Assembly (NCBI RefSeq): GCF_040436345.1
Contig: NC_133238.1
Coordinates: 6,884,150-6,948,149 of the forward strand
DNA: 64,000 nucleotides
Direction: 5' to 3'
Origin: Pagrus major
Lineage: Eukaryota > Chordata > Actinopteri > Spariformes > Sparidae
The position numbers and the translations under genes are program-made. Positions 32,101 through 44,100 of this stretch are shown one piece after another (positions within the stretch are counted from its first letter, which is position 1; each line of letters begins with the position of its first letter). The notes beneath the pieces are model-generated. The model did no database searches. It saw only the letters and a list, made by a program, of their open reading frames with translations, and was not told the DNA's origin.

Positions 32101-35100
32101 GTGTTACAGTTTGAAAATGACTTTGGAGGATGATGGTGCTAAAAATAGGGCACATGTGCACAACAAATCGTGCTGTTTCTGTTGTGTTCAAAGCAACCCG
32201 GCGCTATACAGGAAATACCATAGAGCAGACTGTGTGAATCTGGTTCTCATAACCCCAACCCAGATTTCTGTTCTCCATCTTCATTTCGTCGGAGTACCAT
32301 GACTAGTGTGCCTAAAGCCTCACTGACCTTGGCTTTGCCTTTGGGGACGTAGTAGATTCCTGACGCCCTGAGGAGGAAGTAACGTTTCTTCCACGACTTC
32401 TTCCCATCCTCTTTCAGCCACAGGACACCCTCTATCTCTGGTACCGACACTGAGCCGCCACAGAAACACTCCTGATACACACACATGCACAGAAATTGAC
32501 GTTAAAGTTTACCTTCTGAGTCCTGATTTGCATGAATGTTAGGAAAGTCAGTAGTTTACATAATCTTACCTCTAATAAAGCCTCCTTATTCCTGTCAGCC
32601 ATTTCAGATGTCTCCTTCCGCCCCAACAAATAGTTCTGGAGATGATTGAGAGCAACAGTAAATAGAGGACAGGGATAGGAGGGAGGGGGGGAAGTGTTAA
32701 ATCGGTGGCTCACCTCGTCTTATGTTAAATAAATTATTCACCTTTACTCGCTTTAGAGCTTTGACCTACTTCCATCCCTCCTACACAAACACACTCCCTT
32801 GTTCACTCTCTGGGCTGTGCAGGCACTAAGCATGCATAAACAATGTGTTTGTGTGTATAGCATATGCTTTCAGCATTTATACGCTGAATGCAGAGCGGCT
32901 ACAGTGGGTATTGAGAAGATGATCCATCCTCGATCACCTGTAGTCTATGTGTGTATTGAGGTGTAAGACAGTCACCTGAGGGTTCTTGAAAAGAGCGTAT
33001 TTCTCAATGCGCTCGATGAACATTAGCTTGTTGTGGCTGTCTCGGGTCCAGTTTAAAAGGTTCTCCACCAAGTTCTCGTGATCTTCAAAAATACGCTCTG
33101 AGAGAGAGAGACAAAGAGAAGGAGAGAGACGAGGGAGAAATGAAGATGAGATGCAGGATATGCACTTCTTTTGCTGATGTGCAAATATGCACTTAATTTC
33201 CTCCCTCCAGGGAGTTGTTTTTTGGGTGGGGCAGAACCTTTAACTGTGAGCCTGGTAATTAGCTTGAAGCCACAAACAGACACTAAGATCACAGATAATG
33301 ATAACAGAGTACAGGTTTGTCACCCACATTGTTTACATTACTGTGCATTCAACCTTGTGCAAACCCTCCCATCTATTAGCCACCGGTGCAGAATAACCAT
33401 AAACAATGTTTATTTGACTCAGGTGTGGTGGAAACAATCTGCAGCTGCTCCCTTACCCATCTGTAGCTCGTTGATGGTTTCCACAAGAGACCAGTCAGGG
33501 CTGTAGCCACAGTGGGACTTATCCAGCAGGCTGTCCAGCACCTGCCTGACTGTCTGCCGCTCATCCACCATCATGGTCTTGGAGCTCTCGTCTGACATGT
33601 GGACCCTGATCACCAGCTGAGGAAGAGGAGAAAGAGGAAGGAGAGTGTTTTTTTTTTTACAGTTCGGCTTGTTGTTTGTTTACCCATTTAAATTACATGC
33701 GGACATAATTTGCACTCCTGATCAAATGTTGCTTTATAAAAGAACCGGTATCGATTACGAATGTCAACAATGTGGGTAAACTGTTGCGTTAACCCTATGA
33801 AATTCTGTTGTAATAATCAGACACATTTCTTATAGAGTTTTGTTCAACATGTTATTCGTCAACTCTTATTTGGTGAGTTGTTGTAATGTTTAGTAGGATA
33901 ATATTCATAGTGCACGGTGCAAATTTCCACACATTTAAGCAGCATTCAAAATACTATTTGGTTATTGAAGAATGTGATTAACGGTGTCCAACAGCTCTTC
34001 TATAATTGCAATATTTTTCAGACAATATTTAACCTTATGGGTTTGAGTAAACCAGTAGTTTTTATTTTTTAGACTTGTGGACTAATGTAAGTTTAAACTC
34101 CAGTTTAAATGTCTGGGAAATTAGTTGTAACAGCTAAGGATGTTCCTAACAAGGTAAAATGCATCATTTTGACATAATAATGGCATATGGATGGGCAATA
34201 TATTGATATTATATCGTTATTGTGATATGACACTATATACTATCTTAGAATTTGGATGTTGATGTAATGTGATGTAGCGTAAGTGTTGTCTTTTGCTGGT
34301 TTCAAGGGCTGCATTAAGGTTAAGTGATGTAATTTTCGAAACTAACCAGACTTTGGGTATATGCAAGTATTAGAACGAAAGTACAAGTTAGTCATTATAT
34401 CTACATTATTGCTGATTATTTATCAAAAATCTCGTCGTTAATATTTAGTAAAAGTACAAATAGTCATCCCTACAATACTGTCGCAATATTGATGTTGAGA
34501 TATATGGTCAGTAATAGAGTAATATTTAATTTCTCCTAGCATTTTTTAAATGCTTTGGGGAGATTTCAAAAGATCATGTATGGTGTATATCACCATACAT
34601 GATGTATATAATATCACTTAGCATACTGCAGCATGAAGCAGGAATCTCTGGAGACAAATGGGTGATTATTTTCACTCATTTCTTTGGAGGAAGCATACCC
34701 AAACGAACAAAACCCCCCAAAATTCATGTAATTCCTTAAAGGCCTCTGGAGCACAATTCACTTGGAACATTTGGCAATCGGCTAATTTTATATGGACATA
34801 TTTCAAGGCACAATATTTTCCAGGAACAGTCCAACTCAAATCAAGCCACAATCTGGTTCGGAGTACTGAAGGGATGAAATCTGATCTTGTGCTTGTAAGT
34901 CTTGTTTTAAATACTTGGGGTCAGTACAGTCACAATGTTGCATATACACTAAATACTAAAATCTAATAATCTGGCAAAAGTTTTGCATCCATAGCCAACA
35001 AAGTCTCCCATAACAAGCAAGCTTAAACTAAGCTGTATAAGGCAAACACACACGTGCCAAATCCAGCCTCACACAACTGCAGCCCACATAAGACTTGTCC

Positions 35101-38100
35101 TGGTGTGAAACCAAATAAAGCCTTAAATTCCTTGACCTCCTGTTTGTGCCCTCCCACTAGGAGCCTGACACCCAATCAGCATGTGGGTACAGTTTACTGA
35201 ACGGAAACTTGGACCAATGAGAATGCTGGGGGAGCTGTGAGACTAAGACATGGGGAGTCTGACCTACATTTCTCACAGGAGAGACCCCACAAACCCCCTC
35301 GTCTGGCAGCAAAAAAGTTTAATCAAACCAAAAATCCCACTGCTTGAAAAAAACTATGCCTCTGAAGCTTTTCACTAATTAAACTGTTTCAATGTCAAGA
35401 ATCCAAAATATAGTAAAATGTTTGGCTGTGTAGACTGCTGACACAGACAGGACTAATAATTTAGCACATCACAGCATTCTGCTATGCTGGACAAAGATCT
35501 TTAATGTCCCAGCTGTACCAGCACTCTTTATCCTGTCGTATTGTATTCACTTGGAAGAGTGAAGTCGAGCCCTGTCCGTCGAAACACTATTGGGTCTCAA
35601 CTATTCATTGCTTTCAAAAGGCCACCATTCTGTTGCTCTCATTCACAGAGACAGTTCATTCACTGCCGGAAACACTGGCAAAAAATGGCCTGCCTGTGGA
35701 GTCCCATGCCATCTTCCCAATGGACACGTCATGGCTTTCAATGGAGCAGGACGCCCCAGTTGTTCACCAAAATCCAGCACTCCTTTGGTTGGAATGGGTA
35801 AATAAGATGTTTTGTTTAGAATGTGTCTGCATTGTCTCGCAGACTCCCTTTCTGATTTCTTGCTCCCTCCCCGCTAGATACACACACATAATCAAACACT
35901 GCAATGACCTATTTTCTCCGCGCTTCACCGCCTCGCTGTGAATGAAGTTCACAAAGAAATGCAGTGTGCAGTGAATATGACAAGACAGCGATTATTATGA
36001 GTCAGAATGGTCTTTTAAAGGAGAAACTGAGTCAGTGAGTGAAAGCCTACGCGTACAAAAGGAAAAAGGTGGTCCTACCTTTTTGACCTGTGCCTCTTTG
36101 ATTTTTTCGAGGGCGACTCGTATCCTCTCTGCCTTCAGTTTGGCAGCCTGCTCCTCCTAGATGGACAGACAGGAAAATGGTTAATATAGCTGTCAAACAA
36201 TAAAAAAAAACACACATACACAGAAACCCTGACAACAACTAAGAAAGCTTTTCTGGTTTCATAACCTTGCCTCATCCTCTTCACGCATGTCTTTCATTAC
36301 TCTCTGGCAGGAATAAGACATCATGCGCACACACAACTTCATTAAATAGTAAGCAGCCGTCTCAACCATTTAAATGCACAAGCCTCTGGCATGATGGCGC
36401 ATGGTGTCATGTGCAAAACCTAATCCAATTCTTCCATGCTTTGGGTCGCTTACCTGCCCCCGCCAACAAGATGCCATCACCTCCATTCCGCAGGTTGCTT
36501 CCACGTGTGTACAGTGGGTGTGTTTTATCACTTTTGTGTGAATATTGGATCAATCCCTAATAAACACTGTGATAGCCAATGCTGCTATTGCGACATCGCT
36601 CCGGTGTTCCCTCAAATATGGCGCTCCATTTGCCGTCTATGGTTCCATATTGGATTCATATGGAGCTGCAGCGGCTTCCTTTGATCTCGCTATACAGCAG
36701 AAGGGAAACAATAGTAGAAGATCCCCGAAGGGCGAGAGGCTGCGGATGAGTGTGGGATCAGTTCAGAAAGCCTCTATGCCCTCCACTCAAAGATGCAACG
36801 ATCTCCTGCAAAGATCATAGTCACATCTCAAGGGCAAAGATGAGAAAAATATCCAGATTCGTCCATAGTTAAAGACAAAAATGACATCTTTTTCAGTCGT
36901 CTTAACATAGCAAGATTTAGAAAAACAAAAAGAAAAAAAAATGTGTCCGCTTTCCACCGTTCACAGTGAGCTACTGGCATTTAAAAAAGCAGATAAGCTA
37001 GCCGAGACTTAGCTGTGACTTTGTGACAGCCCAGGTTCACAGACTTGCAGACATGTGCGCCCGAGACGAGCAGAACTTGACTAAAAACCCCAAGTGAGAC
37101 AGTGGGGAGAACGCCCCTCCCCCTTCTACCATCCCACCCTCTCTTCCTGCTTCTCTCTCTCCCCCTTCTCCATCACTCTCTTCCTTCCTCTCTCTATACA
37201 TCAGATGCAGGGGTCTGGGAGCGTGCCCAATCGATGGAGCATAATCCCCACGAAAATAGTAGAACAGGGGGGTCAGCCAACCAGCGAGCCCCGACTGCAA
37301 GACCCTGCTACCCTTTTGTCCAATCAGGACAAGGTGGGAGACTGTGACCGACACTGGCCCCTGAGCTAAACTACAGTGACAAGGACGGAGAGTGGAATTT
37401 GGGTGAATGAGAATCTGAGGTGCTGAATATTTGAAGTCATGTGCGTGTATACACAAGCATGTGTGTTAAAGTAGAGGGGGTGAGGGGTATTAACAACCCC
37501 AAGCCTCTTATCTCGAGAACCCCCATCCCCTCTCCTTGACCCAGACTACCTTTTCCACATGACCAGCTACAAGGCACATGCACATTAATACAATGAAGCC
37601 AACACTCTGTTTGGCCAACACATAGTGGCAGGCTTTTAGTCAGCAGAGTGTGTGTGACGGGGGAAGAGGTCACGGGGGTTGGGCAGATTACAGTCCAGAG
37701 TCAATCTGAGTCACACTGTAGGTTTTGCCCCATAATTGTCAGCATAGCCCCTCTCCCCTCCATTATTTCCTCACCACATGACACCTACACCCTGCTTTTT
37801 ATTAGACATTAGTCTGATTCCTATTCCACAGGCGTTTTCCCTTCCACTTTCACACTGAGCCACACCAGAGCCAATTTTAAAAGGCTCTTCTGCCTAGCCT
37901 GGAAAAAAAATCTTGGCATCCTCTCCCTTTGATGTCTTTCCACCCTCTCTCTCTCCCTCTCTCCTCGCTTGTTCCCAAACATCCTGCACTCATTCAGTAT
38001 TCTGATTTGCGAGCGAGGAGAGGGAGAGAATTTGTGAGTCCATGCGATCGCGGCTCCCTCGCTCCTATTCTCTGGTGAAAAGTGTAACACTAACGCATAA

Positions 38101-41100
38101 ACTCCCTCACAGCCTGTACGCCGCCGGCAATCTATCCTCTCCCCGCATTTAAAAAACGCTCAAATGCTCTCTGTATACACAGACAGACTGAGAGCCGATA
38201 TGCCAGAAACCAATAGCCTTGAAAGTTGAATTCATTCCATTGTTTTTGTAATACAAAGAGAAAGTAAGAAACTGCCCCTCCAAGATTTTTGGCTGTAAAA
38301 TTTTCATGGACAGATGAATTGTGTGGATATTACTGTGAGAGTCAGCCAGCTAAATGTTGGCTTCTATCATATTCAAATAAATGGAGATCACGGAAAGAGT
38401 TTTGGAAGGAAATCTGCAATTTAATGCCAATGATCTCTCATGAGGATCTTTCAGTTTACTTTCACATGAATAGCACAAGACTAAAGTCTTTAACCTGGAA
38501 GGAGACCTGAAAATAATCAAAATCATTCTCCAGAATCTCCCACACCCATGCTTAAACGATTTGCATCATTTGTGCTTTGTTACATATTCAGCAAATGCTG
38601 GTTTTAAATCTCAATAGGACGTAAGGAACTGTGACCTGCATCATCCACCTCTATTGGAATCTCCCGCATTGCACTTGGAAAGCACTCTGTGCTGTGTAGC
38701 GACTACAATAAATCACAATCAACAGTGGCCAACTTTAAAACATAAACCGACACGCACATCTGATCAGCATAAGCTTTGCACGAGAGCCAAGGCTGCAACC
38801 AGCGCTTTTGCAGGGACAACTGACTGCTGCAGAGAGGTTTGAGGAAGTGTTGAGGAACTAACACATGATGGAGAAACAGATGTGACTGATACTGTATATT
38901 AAACAGCTGAACACAGAGGGCTCACATTCCAAATGTTTAATGTACATTTAATGCATCAAATAGCAAAGCGAATGCATTGACATTCCCCCTTAAAAGGAAT
39001 AATTCACCCAAAAAAGTCATTATTATCTACTCATCACCATGCTGATGGAAAGTCAGGTTTCATAGTCCAAACAAAGACATGCAATGGCTCCATACAGCTC
39101 GTCCAGTGTAATCCAAGTCTCTGGAAGCCCCAAAATCCCAAACTGACTTGAAAAGAGGTTATTTACACTGTTTTTTAAGGCAAAAATCTTTGGTGTTGTT
39201 GCTAAGCTAAAAGCATTAGCATGCACTCCGTCTTAAGTGGATGCACGAGCTCAACCACGAGTCGATGGGGTTAAAGAAGAAAGAAGTTATTTTCTAATCA
39301 ATTTGGTATCTCTGGGCTTCCGCAGACATTAATTACATCAGACAAGCGGTAAAGAGCCATTTTAAGGTTTTTTTGTTGTTTTACAAGATTGTAAAACAAG
39401 TTCACAGCTACTTCAGTTGTTTAGAAGAGAATGCTGCAACACTGTTTTGCTGTGAAGCTCCGGCAATGTTTTGTTTTATTTAACCACCCATTAAAAAACC
39501 CAAAGATATTTGATTTCTGATATCGATCAATATTGTTGTAGATTCATTCTCTTTTGACTAAGTAATTGATTAATCAACTAATCATTGCAGTTCTAATAAC
39601 ATAACTTCATAAAAAGTTGCTGTTCCCTGCACAAGCTTTCCTTTCTAAATGAAGATAGAGTGCAAATCAAAAGCAAACTGCAAGGAGAAAGAGAGGAAAA
39701 TGTATGAAATGGAGACTAACTGGCAAAAGACTGCCTGCAAATCAGAAAGAAATGCTGAAGCAAATAGGACACAAACAATCAGCCTATATGCGTGGTACAG
39801 TATGTATAGGGTGGGTGTTGAAAAATAATACAGGGGCAAAATCCATTCTGATACGCTGTTGTGTTATAGTCTTGTAATTCAATTTTTTGGCATGTCAAAT
39901 TTCTCTCAAATTGCCTCATTTATTTCTCTTAATTGTGCATTACTACATTTCCAAGAATTCTAATACAGCTCTCATTATAGGCCTGATCCTGTTGGAGAGG
40001 GTAACAGAGCTCTTCCAGTTGAGAAAAGCCAACGTCCCCTTTATTGGCTGAGAAGTTATTTTTCTGCCTCTTTTTTTTTATTAAGTAAACAAATAAATTG
40101 ATATTCTGCAGCTGTTTTCTGACAGTCACTGAAGCATGGATTTTTCCACTTATACACATGCAAAGCAGAAGAGAGGCGCAGTGTGCACGGACATGAGATA
40201 TCTGAAGAAGAAGAAGAAGAAGAAAAAGAAGAAGAAGCGAGTGTATGAGGAAGTCACCTTGGTCAGGAGGTGAGAAGGCTTTCCAGCTATGCTTTTCAGA
40301 ATGAGCGAGGTTTCTCGGTCCAGATAGGAGTGCTTGGGTGAAGAGAGAAGAGGGGGATAAAAAGGGAGAGCAGAGGAACAGACAAAATGTAGAAAGGTCA
40401 GTGCCAGATGATTCTTGGAGGTTTATTAATTGCAGGTATTTTGATCTTTTTGTGTATAAAAGAAGCGTGGCAGAGAAGTTTCCATAAATGGAGTGCTCAG
40501 CATTTGTGGTTGTCATTAGCTGCAGCTGTGGGTAAAGAAGCAATGATTGTGAGAAGTACTGTAGATATGTACAGAGCAAACATGACTGTAATAGACTGGA
40601 ATGTTCGAATACATAGTATACTGTGCATTCAGCTAACCTATAGTCTACAGCTACCTTCACAAACACACACGCAATCTCCCCTCCACACCAACCACACCTT
40701 TATGCTTATTGTGCATGCATTATACACAAACCAAAGGCTGCACACTATAGCTACCATCTCAATTATGATATTCCACCCATTAAAATGTAGTTAAAATTCT
40801 GTTGTAATTATTAGAGGCCCTGTTCAGACCTGTTATAATCATGTGTCCTGAGTGATCTGATCACAAGTGGGAAGCTCTTAGCACAGGCATAAATGCACCA
40901 AGAGATACAATCACTCCTGACCATGTCAGAGGTGGTCTGGGCCGCATGAGACCACATTCTTTTAGCAGTGAGTAAGCGAATGTGTCCGTGGCAACATAAA
41001 AGGATCGCCTACTCAACTGATGTCACCGGCGTAACAACAACGAGAAGCCACAACAACAGGCAGATTTAGCAACACGCTGTCAGATTGCCACATGGTTCAC

Positions 41101-44100
41101 TAGAAACGGCAATGTCTCCAAACTCCCTTAAAAATCATTCAATTTTGAGTGTTGTTGAGTCAGGAGAAGCTTAAAAAAAATGCAAACAGCTACAGCAAAT
41201 TCACTCTTGTCAGTCTTGGCAGTTTGGCATTAGATGCAATAGATGAGGTTGTTCCTTTCTTGTAAAAAGTATCAGTTTGTCGTGACGGCCCTGTACCAGC
41301 CCATCTGCTTCTGTGTCTAAGGTGCGTCTTATCCGCCAACATTTAGCAGCTGTTTGAAGACACCGTTTCAGATGATTTCACCATTTACACTGGAATTATA
41401 ATAGAAGACTATCGTTATTATTGATGGTAAATGTGTTGAATTTTTAAACATAGAGTAACCAATTAGTGACCAATATAGGCTACATCTTTATCATCCCTGG
41501 AGAAGGACACCAGACTGCTGTAAAAAAGTGCACAATTTTGTGAGTTGTAGAGTTAGGAAAAACTTTTTGTTAAAAGCTCACCATAACAAAATCATAATTA
41601 TTTGGGCCTTCTTTTAAATTTGGCAAATTTGATACATTAAGTTCTTTCTTTCTTTGTGTAAAAAACACTGGCCTTTTGTTCCAGAGATGCAAAGTCATAT
41701 GAAGCACAGAAGTGAGATCTGATCATGTGGTCACTTGAGATGCAAGTTCAGATGTGTCAGGTGTGAACTGCTGACTGTCCAATTGTGGTTGGATCACTCA
41801 GGACAGATGTTAATACCAGGTTTGAACAGGGCCTTATTGACCTCTCATTTCAGCATTAATAGGCAACCTAAGGAAATCAAAATGATTTAAAAGTGACAAT
41901 ATTTCACATCTGTTTGAAGGTGGAAATGAACATTTCCTCAATACATGATTGCACTCCAAATGATTAACCTGCAGCCTTAAATGTGCAAAACGCACACATG
42001 CACACATACAATCTCACACTCTTGCACTTACAGTGGTCTGATCCATTTCACCCTCTCGTGAGGTGAAGTTAAGATGCCGTCTGGCCCGTCGCAGTGTAAC
42101 ATGCTGGGGGAATGTCAGGAGGTGCAGGCAAGGTGTGCGTGGACAGAGACCACAGGTATAGGAAAGGATGCAGACACAGATAATATGATCACATGCGGGG
42201 GGGACAGGGGACATGCAAGATACTGTGTTTAGGTGTCAACTTCTTCAGTCTTAACTGAAATACTATCTCACTTTCATGGTTTTACTTTCGTCTTCTTCTT
42301 TCTCTCGACTTTAGCTCTCCTAAAAGTTACCTAAACACACATATCTGTCATATTTACACACAGTAAATTGGTTAAGATCTTTGTCTCACAAAACAAAACT
42401 CTCAAATGCACCTTTGAGGACGCTTTGCTTTTGTTAGAGAATCAAGATGCTTGGGGAGTGAACAAAGGAATTTAGAAGTGGTAGATGTTAACATTGTAAT
42501 CCACAGTTAGGAGCCTTATAGGAGATTACAATGTTTTCTTGAACACACCATCCAATGCAAAATACACGGGCAGTATTGTGCATCAACACATTTCAGGCAT
42601 GCAATTTTGTTCAAATGGCATGCTCTGTGGTTAAACATGCAGGACCAGAGCCAGACTGAGGTCAATTCAGGGTTACTGAGATTTTCTTAGAAAATCGCCC
42701 CCCATAAAAGTTAATAATGCACAGCAGATTCACATTTTACTTACCTTTACATGGGAAATGTACACACAGTCTTTCGTACTGCGACTCACACACACTTTCT
42801 CATTAGCTGATAATACTAGGTCTACCTCTTGGACATCCTTGTTGTGTGGGTTTCCGTGTGTATTTCAGTGTCATACCTCTGTGCTGGTCTGGCTCTGTCC
42901 TTGCGTGCTCGGGCTGCTCTGGCCCTCCACCTCTCCACCCGCTGTCACTTTATCGATGTCCAGCGAGTCCATGCTGGATGCTGAGGCACATGCTGAGTTT
43001 ACACTGGACCGCTGGGAAGGAGCTTCCTGCTCGCTGACTGCACCCACTGAGCCCGTCCTCCGGTGCTGTCCTCCGCTGCCGGACGATCCGGAAGAGGGCC
43101 GCCGCAGTGTGGTGGAGGAGAAAGAAGAGGAGGAGGAGGAGGAAGAAGAGGAAGAAGTCTGACGTGCCGCTTCATCCATGCTCAGAGAGGCCTTCTCCAG
43201 CTGAGAGGTAATGTCAGCCAGGGAGATGTTGGAGGCTGCAGGGCGGGTGCTGCTGCTGTTGCTTCGTACGGTGTTGGCTGGGGATGCCCGGGTACTGCTA
43301 CTGGCACTTCCTGTTGGGGGGTTCGAAGTTTAAACACAGCTCAGATGGAAGAAGAAATGAATAGTAGATGGACAACATTTTAAACTACAACCCCGATTTA
43401 AGAAATGTTGGGATGCTGTGTAAAAACCAAACAAACTGTGTTCACTGAGAATAGTTTTAAAAAGAGTTCCTGAGCCCATTTAGCAATATCGTTTATACAA
43501 TCATGTGTCTCACAAAGCAGTGGACCTTGCACCGTCTTTGCTTGTAAATTCACATTTCCATTAATTCTTCAGCCTTTCGTTGATGCCCCTTTCATACCCA
43601 ATCATTATATTATCACCTGTTACCAGTTAACCCATACCTAACTGGTATGTTCTGAACAGGTGAGCATTCCACAACTTTCCCAGTCTTTCGTTGCCCCTGT
43701 GGCAACTTGTTTTAAACTTGTTGCTGACATCAAATTCAGAATACGCATATATTTACAAAAATCAATCAAGTATATATATTGTCTTTGTACTGTCTTCAAT
43801 TGAGTTTTTGTGAAAAGGTGATAATAACATAATGTTTGTTTACACAGCATCCCAACATTTTCTGGAATCAGGGTTGTATATGTGATCATAAGATGTTTTT
43901 TTAGATTGACAAATTCTTAACATTACACTGCATTCATGACACACACACAGGCGATGGCAAAAAAAACAAAAAACTAGCCAAAGTGGTATAGTCATCGATC
44001 ATGTATGCTAAAGACTACATTTTCCTGCTGAAAACAGGACGCTGCTAATTGTCTCCCCTCCTTCCTCCTCTGTATTATTACCCTGCATGTGTTTATTTTG

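Larger units (their letters stand above)
36157..40257. other. raph1: raph1 intron, large, with repeats
   Basis: The intron lies between candidate cassette 40258-40332 and exon 36079-36156. It includes a probable dispersed repeat at about 38990-39600 and a GAA tract at 40205-40237. No additional coding exon is recognised. The 36400-38000 part is more GC-mixed but has no convincing ORF. Confidence 0.65.

Noticed and set aside
35504-35941. 145-codon plus-strand frame inside a raph1 intron
   Set aside because: Peptide has no recognisable motif and lies in ordinary intronic sequence.
39929-40666. 245-codon minus-strand frame over the cassette exon
   Set aside because: It is in a different frame from the cassette, runs through clear intron sequence and the TTC tract, and has no homology.
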